Assembly (NCBI GenBank): GCA_011087765.1
Contig: JAALLA010000007.1
Span: forward strand, 1-44,606
From: Pirellulaceae bacterium
GTDB lineage: Bacteria > Planctomycetota > Planctomycetia > Pirellulales > Pirellulaceae
Direction of reading: 5' to 3'
Length of the DNA stretch: 44,606 nucleotides
Notes under the pieces: model-generated
The model's database searches: none
Told to the model about the DNA's origin: nothing
Seen by the model: the letters and a program-made list of their open reading frames with translations, nothing else
Translations under genes and position numbers: made by a program
Shown here: piece after piece, positions 1 through 7,871 of the stretch
Numbering within the stretch: the stretch's first letter is position 1
Layout: each line of letters opens with the position of its first letter

Positions 1-1
1 A

Positions 2-973
2 AAAACGGTGACGATCTATGTCGAACCGGTGGACGGTAAGAGTTCGCTTCTTAACAAGACCGGCCCCCTGGTTCAGTTTGATCGTGGGAAGTTTTCGAAT
101 AAGGTCCGCACTGGAAATGCCTGGTTGGAGCGTGGGTTCAAAGTGGATCGAAACATACCTTTCACTTGTTACTATCTGTTTACATTAGAGAGATATGCCT
201 ATTTTCGGGAGCAGGGTGAAGGCAATGTGGGTAATGCGAATCTCGTAAATTGGTACGACGAGGGTTTCAAGTACTTGCTCGAACAGAGAGGTGGGAATTC
301 TGTCATTAAGCCTCAGAGCAAGGAAAACAATATTTGGTCACCCGCCTTGGCGATTCTGTTTCTGGTTCGGAGTAGTGAAGTCTTGAATGTCGAACCGGCG
401 GAAAGTCGTGCACTTGGCGGACAGGGTTTTCGCCAAGATGCGGTTTTGAGAACCGGTGCGAACGGCTTGATCCGTCAGGTCGAAACGGAAAAGAATCTCA
501 GCGATTTAATTTCGATGATGAAAGAGGGCGAGGCTGATAATGAGCAATTACGTGAGTTGGCGGAAGCTTTGAAAAAGCAGATTTCAGAGTTTCGTGCCAA
601 AGATGATAAGTCGCGAGGAGAGATAAAGGCCTTTTTGCAGAGTATGATCGCCGCGAGGAATTACTACCGGCGATTGATCGCGGTGCGGTTTCTCGCTGGA
701 GAGCAGGCAATGGATAATGTTCCGGCGCTGTTGTACGCCCTTGGTGATCCGGATTTGCGAATTTGTATTGAGGCTCATGATGGATTGAGATTGGTTAGCC
801 GGAAAATTGATTCGATGAAGTTGAGCGATCTGACCCGTAAGAACGGGTTGCGAGACCCAGATGCGTTGACAGGGGAAGAGGATGATTCGTGCCGGCTCGA
901 AATTGGTGAAATGAAGCGCAAGTGGACGGAATGGTTTTTAAAGATCCGTCCGAGTGCGGAGTTGCTGGATTGA
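2..973 (+). CDS. Terpenoid-cyclase/prenyltransferase-type toroid protein, 3' part (5' end outside the window)
   Basis: The reading frame is open to the left edge, so the true start lies outside the window; the in-frame GTG at 8 is probably internal. The first ~130 residues resemble the squalene-cyclase/prenyltransferase-like alpha-alpha toroid proteins common in planctomycetes: an aromatic stretch (CYYLFTLERYAYF, about residues 53-65 from that GTG), then WYDEGFKYLLEQ and an ALAILFLVRS helix, the usual spacing of one toroid repeat. No catalytic DxDD-type motif is visible in this fragment, so enzyme activity is not implied. The remainder is helical and charged, with a possible HEAT-like stretch at about 205-265. 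It precedes, by 94 bp and on the same strand, a membrane protein and exbB/exbD genes, suggesting a shared envelope role. Toroid fold is probable; function unknown. Confidence 0.7.
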   Translation, partial: KTVTIYVEPVDGKSSLLNKTGPLVQFDRGKFSNKVRTGNAWLERGFKVDRNIPFTCYYLFTLERYAYFREQGEGNVGNANLVNWYDEGFKYLLEQRGGNSVIKPQSKENNIWSPALAILFLVRSSEVLNVEPAESRALGGQGFRQDAVLRTGANGLIRQVETEKNLSDLISMMKEGEADNEQLRELAEALKKQISEFRAKDDKSRGEIKAFLQSMIAARNYYRRLIAVRFLAGEQAMDNVPALLYALGDPDLRICIEAHDGLRLVSRKIDSMKLSDLTRKNGLRDPDALTGEEDDSCRLEIGEMKRKWTEWFLKIRPSAELLD

Positions 974-1067
974 TTGGGCGGCGCGTTAATTTGGAGTTGC
1001 TGTAGCGTCCAAAGGTTTTTCTCATTGGAAATTCAAACGGGGCATTTTTTGTGAAGAGGGTTCGGTC

Positions 1068-1940
1068 ATGAGTGAAGGTTATATTTCAACACCGAAGATT
1101 AATTTAAATGTCGAAACAAAATCGTCCCGATACGATCGCCTTAGCGCAGCATTGGTGGCGTTCATTATTTTGTTTGGGTTTTTGTTTGCTGTCCTGTTCT
1201 TGATCTGGATTACCTCTGTTTTTGATTTCTCCCAGCGGTTGGCTGGTCCAATTCCGATTGTGAATGAAGCTGGGAATGAGAAGCCGAAGGGCGTTGCGGA
1301 TGATATTCTGGAGCCCGGGGTCGAAGAGTTTCCAGAAATTGAAATCCCCCAACTTGCTAATGCATTGGAAGCCGTTACTGATTCGGTTTCATCAGTCAGG
1401 GCGAATCTGGAAAAGAGGAGCGGGGACGCGGCAGTAATGGGTGCGGGTTCCGGGTACGGTTCGCGCGAGGGAGGCCCCGGTACTGGAGGGAATGGTGTGC
1501 CGGAGTGGAAGCGTTGGGTGATCAATTACGAGGCCGAAGATATTAACACTTACGCCAAGCAGTTGTCTTTTTTCGCGATTGATATTGGCGTTATTCATCA
1601 AACTAAAAATGATATTTGGCGGGTTCAAAATTTGTCGGGGCCGATCAGGGTTGCTAAATCCAATCGCGAAGCGGAGAACGGGACTTTGCGTTTTACGCCG
1701 GAGAAAATTCGGTTGCGGCGCTGGGATCAAGAGTTGTGCAAACGGGCGGGGGTTCAGCTTGGCTCGACCGTGCAGGCTCAGTTTTATCCCGAAGCGACGC
1801 GCGCCCAAATTAGGGTGGTTGAAAATGCTGCCTTGGAGGGAACTGGGAAAAACGTCGGTGACATTCAGCGGACGGAGTTGAAAGTCGTTCCCGGCGGCAG
1901 TGGTTATACGTTTATTGTGGAGGATATTACCTATCGGTAG
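1068..1940 (+). CDS. Single-pass inner-membrane protein with Gly-rich linker, possible energy transducer of the ExbBD module
   Basis: 290 residues. A short basic cytoplasmic N-terminus (about 1-27) is followed by one strong membrane segment (about 28-52), an acidic/proline-containing periplasmic stretch, a Gly-rich linker (about 125-147) and a C-terminal globular domain (about 150-290) opening with PEWKRWVINYEAEDINTYAK. No known family is recognised. The architecture (short N-tail, single TM, flexible linker, C-terminal periplasmic domain) is that of TonB/TolA-type transducers, and the gene lies directly upstream of an exbB/tolQ homologue, but it has neither the Pro-Lys-rich TonB spacer nor a recognisable TonB C-terminal domain. 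The transducer role is inference from architecture and position. It could instead be a structural partner of the ExbB/ExbD complex. Confidence 0.75.
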   Translation: MSEGYISTPKINLNVETKSSRYDRLSAALVAFIILFGFLFAVLFLIWITSVFDFSQRLAGPIPIVNEAGNEKPKGVADDILEPGVEEFPEIEIPQLANALEAVTDSVSSVRANLEKRSGDAAVMGAGSGYGSREGGPGTGGNGVPEWKRWVINYEAEDINTYAKQLSFFAIDIGVIHQTKNDIWRVQNLSGPIRVAKSNREAENGTLRFTPEKIRLRRWDQELCKRAGVQLGSTVQAQFYPEATRAQIRVVENAALEGTGKNVGDIQRTELKVVPGGSGYTFIVEDITYR

Positions 1941-1998
1941 TCCTTGTTTCCACAGGCTCCGACTAAAAGCTGTACAATCATCAGTACTTCAGTCCGGT

Positions 1999-2031
1999 GG
2001 TTTGACTAATGGTTTAACTGATGGTTTGGTT
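1999..2031 (+). repeat. Imperfect 12-bp direct repeat, 2.5 copies
   Basis: GGTTTGACTAAT (1999-2010) is followed at once by GGTTTAACTGAT (2011-2022) and a partial GGTTTGGTT. It lies in the 212-bp gap before exbB, upstream of the AT-rich leader. It could be an operator or simple slippage; nothing decides between them. Confidence 0.4.
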
Positions 2032-2077
2032 GCGTCGGCTTTGATTGACTTCCGATGCAAATTGTAATCGCCGTTTT

Positions 2078-2106
2078 TTGAAACGCGTTGATGAATAAAA
2101 AAGAAT
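2078..2106 (+). promoter_or_regulatory. Possible sigma-70-type promoter before exbB
   Basis: TTGAAA (2078-2083) and AAGAAT (2101-2106) are separated by 17 bp in a markedly AT-rich stretch ending about 45 bp before the exbB start codon. The -10 matches consensus at only four of six positions, so this is tentative. A promoter here would be consistent with the 212-bp gap that separates exbB from the upstream gene. Confidence 0.28.
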
Positions 2107-2152
2107 AAATATTTAAGTATAAGAAACACAACTCAACTGAGATAAAGGGATT

Positions 2153-2797
2153 ATGGATCAAGTTTTTACAATTTTAGGAAACGTTATTTATTTGGTGATG
2201 TTTCTTATTGCTCTTTGGGGGGCGTTCTGCGTTGTCATGGTTTGGTCGCGCGTCCGTCAAAAACAATTTAAAAGTGAGGCGATGCAAACGTTGTTTCTTG
2301 AGGCGGTTGAAGAGCCGCTTTCAAAAGGCGATTACGATGCCGCTGCTGAGGTTTGCGACGGCGACCGGCGCGCGACTTGTCAATTGGCTCAGTTGGCAAT
2401 TGAAAACAGGAAGATCGGGTTTGGGAAGGTTAAGCAACTGGTGGCAGATCGTTTTCAGCGTGACGTACTTCAGGATCTTGAGTACCGATTGAGTTGGGTC
2501 TATACCGTGATTAAGACGGCCCCGATGATCGGGTTGCTGGGTACTGTGCTTGGAATGATGGCAGCGTTTTCAAAGCTTGCCGATCCGAACGCGACTGTTG
2601 AAGTGAGTAAGTTGGCGATGGATATTCAGTTCGCTTTGATTACGACCGCTCTGGGCTTGGCCATTGCGATTCCATTGGTGTTGTGTACTGCCTACATCAA
2701 TGTTGTTATTCGGAAAATGGAAGATCTGGTTTCTTACGGTCTCAATCAGTTCCTCGAGGTGTTCAAAGAATGCAATATTCGTTTCCCGAATAAGTAA
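2153..2797 (+). CDS. exbB: MotA/TolQ/ExbB family proton-channel protein
   Basis: 214 residues, the usual size for ExbB/TolQ. Three membrane segments are visible: about 5-30, about 115-145 with the glycine-rich GLLGTVLGMMAAF signature, and about 162-190 (ALITTALGLAIAIPL). The large cytoplasmic loop between the first and second segments contains the expected charged helices. ExbB forms the pentameric stator that, with ExbD, couples the proton-motive force to a periplasmic partner. AAAGGGA at 2144-2150 sits two bases before the ATG and may be a Shine-Dalgarno, although closer than ideal. Two exbD genes follow on the same strand with gaps of 66 and 52 bp, so an operon is likely. The motor partner is not a recognisable TonB or TolA. 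Confidence 0.93.
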   Translation: MDQVFTILGNVIYLVMFLIALWGAFCVVMVWSRVRQKQFKSEAMQTLFLEAVEEPLSKGDYDAAAEVCDGDRRATCQLAQLAIENRKIGFGKVKQLVADRFQRDVLQDLEYRLSWVYTVIKTAPMIGLLGTVLGMMAAFSKLADPNATVEVSKLAMDIQFALITTALGLAIAIPLVLCTAYINVVIRKMEDLVSYGLNQFLEVFKECNIRFPNK

Positions 2798-2863
2798 TAC
2801 AGTGATCGATCAAATTGGGGAATGTATGCCTGTCGTTGAGAAATATAACCTGCGGAACAACGG

Positions 2864-3352
2864 ATGAGTGAAGAAGCAAATATTGAGTTGCCTAAGCGCA
2901 AGCGGAATCCAGATGATGGCGAACTCGACATCACCCCGATGATCGATGTGACGTTTCTGTTGTTGGCCTTTTTCGTGGTTGTTTCCCGGATGGATCCGCA
3001 AGCTGCGGTTGCACTCCCAATGGCGAGTTATGGCGACTCAATTCAAGATAAAGAGGCGGTCACGCTGATCGTGGTTCTCGATGAAGCGACTGGCGAGAAG
3101 GCGGAGATCTACAAAGGGCGGTCGATGGCGGCGGATACCAAGGTGCCTCCAGGCGATGAGGAGTCTCAGGAAGCAGATATTGGTGAGTACGTGGAGAATG
3201 AGTTGTCCAGTTACCCAACTAAGAATGCGATTCTGATCAAAGCCGAAGGGGATGTGAAGACCGGCATGGTGCAGATGGTGAAGCGCGGAGTTGGGCAATC
3301 TGAACTCGCGAAAACGCGAAAGATCTATGTTGGGATTGAGGAAGAGCAGTAA
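2864..3352 (+). CDS. exbD: Biopolymer transport protein ExbD/TolR, paralogue 1
   Basis: 162 residues. A charged N-terminus leads into the family signature ELDITPMIDVTFLLLAFFVV (about 20-39), with the membrane-embedded proton-carrying aspartate at residue 28. The remaining ~120 residues form the periplasmic domain, ending in a TolR-like segment (about 110-150). It is expected to assemble with the ExbB encoded immediately upstream and to drive conformational work across the periplasm. The presence of a second, different ExbD directly downstream suggests a heterodimeric TM pair inside the ExbB pentamer, or two alternative complexes; that is inference. Confidence 0.93.
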   Translation: MSEEANIELPKRKRNPDDGELDITPMIDVTFLLLAFFVVVSRMDPQAAVALPMASYGDSIQDKEAVTLIVVLDEATGEKAEIYKGRSMAADTKVPPGDEESQEADIGEYVENELSSYPTKNAILIKAEGDVKTGMVQMVKRGVGQSELAKTRKIYVGIEEEQ

Positions 3353-3404
3353 GGGTTGGGTGATTTGAACCAATTGGCGAGTGAGTTTGTAGCAAAGTAT
3401 AGCC

Positions 3405-4106
3405 ATGAGTAAAAAGAAGAAAAAAAAGTCCAAGCCAATTCCGAATCCTGAGGGTGAAGGAGAAGGTTTTGGATTAAACAAACCAACCGGACAGTTTTCT
3501 GATCTCGATATCGAGATGAAGAAAAAGTTGGCAGTTGAACAGGAGGAGTTGGCGTCTCAAATTTATCGTCCGACTCCAGAGGACGGCCCGGACGACGTCA
3601 CTTATAAGAATATGGGTTGGCGGGGAATGGAGGACGTTGAGGAAGAGGACGATGAACCAGATGTTGCTTTTGAGAAAAAGGAGATCCCCGAAGACGAACT
3701 CGACATGACGCCAATGGTTGATGTGACGTTCTTACTTCTGATTTTTTTCATGGTGACCGCTTCATTCACGCTGCAAAAGTCACTCGAGCAACCGCCAGCG
3801 AAATCGGATCAGCCGAGCACGGAAGTTCAGGAAGAGGATGAGATTCTGGATGATTATGTCCAGGTCACCATCGATCAGACCAATACTTATTACGTGACGA
3901 CCCGGGATGACGAAGAAGTTGAATGTCCAAGTGATAGTGAGATGCGTTCGCGAGTTAAAGACGCCAAGGAAACAACCAGTGCAACTCGGATGATTATTTT
4001 GGCTCACGTTGATTCAACGCACGCAAAATTGGTTACCGCATGGGATACCGGGGTGATCAATAATATTGAAAAAATTGAAATCCAAACAACGGATGAAGAG
4101 TTCTGA
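3405..4106 (+). CDS. exbD: ExbD/TolR paralogue 2 with a long cytoplasmic N-terminal extension
   Basis: 233 residues. The ExbD signature (DELDMTPMVDVTFLLLIFF) begins only at about residue 97, with the conserved aspartate at 106; a typical ExbD has it near residue 25. The extra ~95 N-terminal residues are predicted cytoplasmic: a poly-lysine run at 2-10, a Gly/Glu stretch, and an acidic segment at about 78-90. After the TM come ~105 periplasmic residues. The extension could bind a cytoplasmic regulator or the acidic N-terminal region of the next protein. It lies 52 bp after paralogue 1 and 88 bp before the large beta-propeller gene, in the same orientation. The family call is firm; the role of the extension is unknown. 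Confidence 0.9.
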   Translation: MSKKKKKKSKPIPNPEGEGEGFGLNKPTGQFSDLDIEMKKKLAVEQEELASQIYRPTPEDGPDDVTYKNMGWRGMEDVEEEDDEPDVAFEKKEIPEDELDMTPMVDVTFLLLIFFMVTASFTLQKSLEQPPAKSDQPSTEVQEEDEILDDYVQVTIDQTNTYYVTTRDDEEVECPSDSEMRSRVKDAKETTSATRMIILAHVDSTHAKLVTAWDTGVINNIEKIEIQTTDEEF

Positions 4107-4194
4107 TTTAATTCAGGGTGGAATTTCGACGTAAGAACTAATTTGTATTCGGTACCTCGACCGACACCAATTCGAGGAAACGAAGGGAAGTCGC

Positions 4195-7100
4195 ATGACA
4201 CCGCGTCAGCTTTTAGAGAAACTTGAAAACCTTGGGATCATTGATCCAAAGGTGCTTGGTAAGATTCGTGCCGAGATCGAGAAGTCCGATAAAGAAGTGA
4301 AACCAAAGTCAGTTTTGGCCTTTTTGGTTAAGAAAAAACATATCACGGAACAGCAGGCAAAAATTCTGTTGGCATCTGCTAAAGAGGCTCCGAAAAAAGA
4401 AGATGATTTTGAATTTTCGGAACCAGAGCCCGCCGTTGACAATGATTTTGATACGGGTGATCTGACAGGACTTGCGAAAGAAAATGCCGTCGATGAAGTG
4501 GATGCGAACATCCCTGAAGTGAATGTTGCGGTCGACTATGATGCGACCATGACGCTTGTCGATGCAGGTGATATGGCTGAGGAATTCTCAGTGCCGACCG
4601 TGAATCCAATTGAAGTCGGTGCGGTCGTGCCAACCGAAGTCGGGTTTCCGGAGGAACCGGCGTTTGATGCGTTGGCCGACGATGGTTATGCGTCGGGCGG
4701 TTATCAAACACAAAGCGGCCCCCAACCGACTCTGGCATCATTCAAGGGTAAGAAAGACCGAAGTGATCAATGGTCGACTAAGTGGCTATACATTGGTTTC
4801 GGGATTCTGGGAACCTTGTTAATCGGTGTCGCCGTGCTGTGGTTCGTCAATATTGGCCAAAAACCAGAGGACATGTTTGAAGCTGCGATGAGTAGTTTTA
4901 ATAAACAGAGCTATGGTGACGCTCAGAAAAAGTTCGACAATTATCTCGATCAGTATGCAACGCATAAGGATGCACCGAAGGCAAAGGTCAAGAGGATTCA
5001 CGCAATTATTCGTGGAACCTATGGTTTGAAAAATTACACGGAAGTGATGAAGCAGTCTGAAACTTTATTAACTGAATTGAGAGAACAGGAGGATGCGACT
5101 AGCGAAATGGAGGAACTTCGAGACGATCTCGCGGTCATGCTGCCAACGTCGCTCGCCGCTATTTCGAAAAAAGCAATTAAAGTTACTGATCTTGATAAGA
5201 TGAAGGAAGAGTTGGTCAAGGTTAAAGATTTTTATACTTTGGTCGACGATCCAGTTTACATTCCCAACAGTCGTCGAAAGTCTCCTTCGGTAAACGACAA
5301 CTATTTGAAAATTGCTAATAACATTGCCACGATCGAAGGGCAGATTCAAAAAGAAGAGCAATACGAATTGGATTTGGTCCGAATCGAAAGGTTGAATGAG
5401 GGTAAAGAAACGGACGAGGCCTTCGCGGTATACCAAAAATTAACCCGTAACTACGGCGACTTAGCGAGTCGCAGTGCCATTCGGGAATTGATGATCAAGG
5501 TCAGCCAAACCCAACGGGCGTTGGTAAAACAGATCGATTTGCCCAATATCAAGGCAACTCCGGATTCACGAGGCGGGGCAGTTGAAAAAACCGTTGTACT
5601 GTCGGTAACCTCGGGAACACAGGTGCCTGCGTTAAAGGACGAGGTGGTTGCATTCCTTGCGGAGGGGTCCGTTTACGGGATCGATGCGGGGCAGGGAGTC
5701 GTTAAGTGGCGTCGCTTCGTCGGGTTTGAGACGACGAATCAACCGGAAGTCACTGCCGATGGCAAGGTGTTTGTCTCGGACCAACGAAATAACGACTTAC
5801 TTCAATTGGACCTGCAATCCGGGGATTTGATTTGGCGGGTTGAAATTCAGGAACCGTTCCTGGCTCCATCGGTTACTGATCAGGCTGTGATTCTCAATAC
5901 TGATTCAGGAAAATTATTGCAGATTGACCGGACGACGGGCGAACTGAAGCATTCCATTCAGTTGCCGCAGCCGGTTAACGTTGGTGCAATGCTGGCTGAT
6001 CGCGATCCCTATCTCTACCAAGTCGGCAGTTATCAAAATCTCTATGTAATTTCCAGTCAGACGCTCGATTGCGTCGAGGTCTTTAATTTGGGCCATTACG
6101 AGGGTAGCATTTCGACCGCGCCGCAGACATGGACGGGGCACATTTTGTTGGTCGTTAATTTGGGAGGCCAGTCTGATCTGTACGTTTTGAAACCGCGCGA
6201 TAAAGGGGCAGCTCTTGAATTGATTCAAGTTATCCCAGGAATCGTAACGGGAACTGTGTCTACACCGATGAAACGGTTTGGGCGATGGATGCTGCTGACA
6301 TCCGATACGGGTGAGTTGAGAATTCTCGAGTTGTACCCGGAAGAGGAAAAGAATCCAGTTAACGTGCTCACTCAGGATGTTTTTGATGCCAAGGGTAGCG
6401 AACGTGTGTTTGTAACCACTGAGGGAAGTAATCTATGGGTGGCGGGTAAAGGAATCATGCGGTACCGGGTTCCGCGAAACCTCGCTGAATTTAATCGAAT
6501 TGTAAATGTTGACAGTGGTGATACGTTTCTAGCGCCGGTAAGCAAGCTCGATGATTATCTATTTCATATCAAGAAGCGAAACCGGTCTGGAATGGTCTCA
6601 GCATCTCTCGTAGATGCCATGGAGCTCAAGACAGTTTGGCGGACAGATATTGGCGGAGACTTGGCAGGCTCGCCGATTTTGTACCAAGACACCGTGATTG
6701 CAGTAAACAATCAGGGAGACACATTTTCGATTGACGATGCGGTGGTCAGTTCCGGAGTTGCTTTGGCGTCAATGCAAGCTAGTAAGATTCGTTCGGATCT
6801 TCAATTCGAAACGCTCGTTGAATTGCCGGACGATAAATTCGCCTGCTTTGGTGCTGAAGGCCGGAAGGATATGTTGCTGGTTGACCTGGCGAAGAAGAAA
6901 TCGAGAGTATTGTCACTGGTGAAGCCGGCCGACAGAATTGCCTGTCCGCCCATCGCTATGGGAAGCGATGTGGTTGTGCCAACAATGACTGGTCAAGTCG
7001 CGCGTATCAACCCGAATAGTGGAGCAATGCAGGGCGCGCCGTTTCAGCCGGCACTGCAGCCTAACGGCAATACTCCAAGGTGGTTCGAGCCAGCCCGATT

Positions 7101-7692
7101 AGATGCAAACCAAGTGGTGATTGCCCGGGGAAAGGTTGACGAAGACTTACCTAGCGTCATTTACACGTTGTCGGGTAGTAATCCTCGGTTGATCAAGAAA
7201 ACGGGCGAGCTCGTATGCGAAACTCCAGTCAAATCCAATGTTGTTCTTTCCGGTTCCCAGCTTTACGGGGTGCTGGACACTCCCGAGGGTGACAAGCTGA
7301 CTTCTTTCACGTCTCAACCTTTAGCGATAGTTCAGGATTCGGCATTGAAGTCAGATCTTGTCAGTGGCCCCTGGGCAACTGAGGCTGGGGTTCTGGTGGC
7401 AACCAGTGACGGGAAGTTGCATTGTTATCAGGAAGATTTAGGTTTGAAATGGTCGGCTGACTTGGAGGATGGCAAATTTGCATGTGCACCCAAGGTTATT
7501 GAGAACGCCAATGGTGGGCTGATGCTTTGTTATCAGAGCGGCAACGTCGTTTTGCTTGCTCCCGAGACTGGGGAGTTGATTTCCAAAGTGGATTTGGGGC
7601 AGCCGATTAATCACCAACCACTTCTCAAGGACAACAAAATGTATTTTGGCGGACTGGATGGGACAATTCACATTGTTGATCAGCCAAAGTAG
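4195..7692 (+). CDS. Membrane-anchored TPR and PQQ-like beta-propeller protein
   Basis: 1,165 residues. The cytoplasmic N-terminus (about 1-200) starts with a small helical domain (LLEKLENLGIIDPKVLGKIR, then ITEQQAKILLAS) of the kind fused to planctomycete kinases and envelope proteins, followed by an acidic low-complexity linker. One TM lies at about 200-222. The periplasmic part opens with TPR-like helices (about 226-460: an SFNKQSYGDAQKKFDNYL repeat and others) and continues as PQQ/BamB-like beta-propeller blades from about 480 to the end, with blade motifs such as VYGIDAGQGVVKWRR, LLQLDLQSGDLIWRVE and LHCYQEDLGLKWSADLE. Nearly 700 residues of blades is enough for two propellers. No PQQ-dehydrogenase catalytic residues are evident, so a scaffold role is more likely. 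A GGAAG-type ribosome site precedes the ATG. Confidence 0.85.
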   Translation: MTPRQLLEKLENLGIIDPKVLGKIRAEIEKSDKEVKPKSVLAFLVKKKHITEQQAKILLASAKEAPKKEDDFEFSEPEPAVDNDFDTGDLTGLAKENAVDEVDANIPEVNVAVDYDATMTLVDAGDMAEEFSVPTVNPIEVGAVVPTEVGFPEEPAFDALADDGYASGGYQTQSGPQPTLASFKGKKDRSDQWSTKWLYIGFGILGTLLIGVAVLWFVNIGQKPEDMFEAAMSSFNKQSYGDAQKKFDNYLDQYATHKDAPKAKVKRIHAIIRGTYGLKNYTEVMKQSETLLTELREQEDATSEMEELRDDLAVMLPTSLAAISKKAIKVTDLDKMKEELVKVKDFYTLVDDPVYIPNSRRKSPSVNDNYLKIANNIATIEGQIQKEEQYELDLVRIERLNEGKETDEAFAVYQKLTRNYGDLASRSAIRELMIKVSQTQRALVKQIDLPNIKATPDSRGGAVEKTVVLSVTSGTQVPALKDEVVAFLAEGSVYGIDAGQGVVKWRRFVGFETTNQPEVTADGKVFVSDQRNNDLLQLDLQSGDLIWRVEIQEPFLAPSVTDQAVILNTDSGKLLQIDRTTGELKHSIQLPQPVNVGAMLADRDPYLYQVGSYQNLYVISSQTLDCVEVFNLGHYEGSISTAPQTWTGHILLVVNLGGQSDLYVLKPRDKGAALELIQVIPGIVTGTVSTPMKRFGRWMLLTSDTGELRILELYPEEEKNPVNVLTQDVFDAKGSERVFVTTEGSNLWVAGKGIMRYRVPRNLAEFNRIVNVDSGDTFLAPVSKLDDYLFHIKKRNRSGMVSASLVDAMELKTVWRTDIGGDLAGSPILYQDTVIAVNNQGDTFSIDDAVVSSGVALASMQASKIRSDLQFETLVELPDDKFACFGAEGRKDMLLVDLAKKKSRVLSLVKPADRIACPPIAMGSDVVVPTMTGQVARINPNSGAMQGAPFQPALQPNGNTPRWFEPARLDANQVVIARGKVDEDLPSVIYTLSGSNPRLIKKTGELVCETPVKSNVVLSGSQLYGVLDTPEGDKLTSFTSQPLAIVQDSALKSDLVSGPWATEAGVLVATSDGKLHCYQEDLGLKWSADLEDGKFACAPKVIENANGGLMLCYQSGNVVLLAPETGELISKVDLGQPINHQPLLKDNKMYFGGLDGTIHIVDQPK

Positions 7693-7871
7693 GGGATTAA
7701 AAAGTAAAGAGTTGTCAGAGAGATTGGGATTAGCGTTCAGTTCTCTTAAGAAATGAAGTAATGATTTACTCCACCTGCGGGCGGGGAAAAACCAAAGGTG
7801 ATCACGAAGTACCAATGAAACACGCAATTAATCTTTTTCAGCTCACTGCCATTTGCGTTCGCCGCGTATCT

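Noticed and set aside
1079-1525. 148-codon minus-strand frame opposite the single-pass membrane protein
   Set aside because: Ser/Pro-rich composition typical of an antisense frame, no ribosome site, and it sits inside a same-strand operon.
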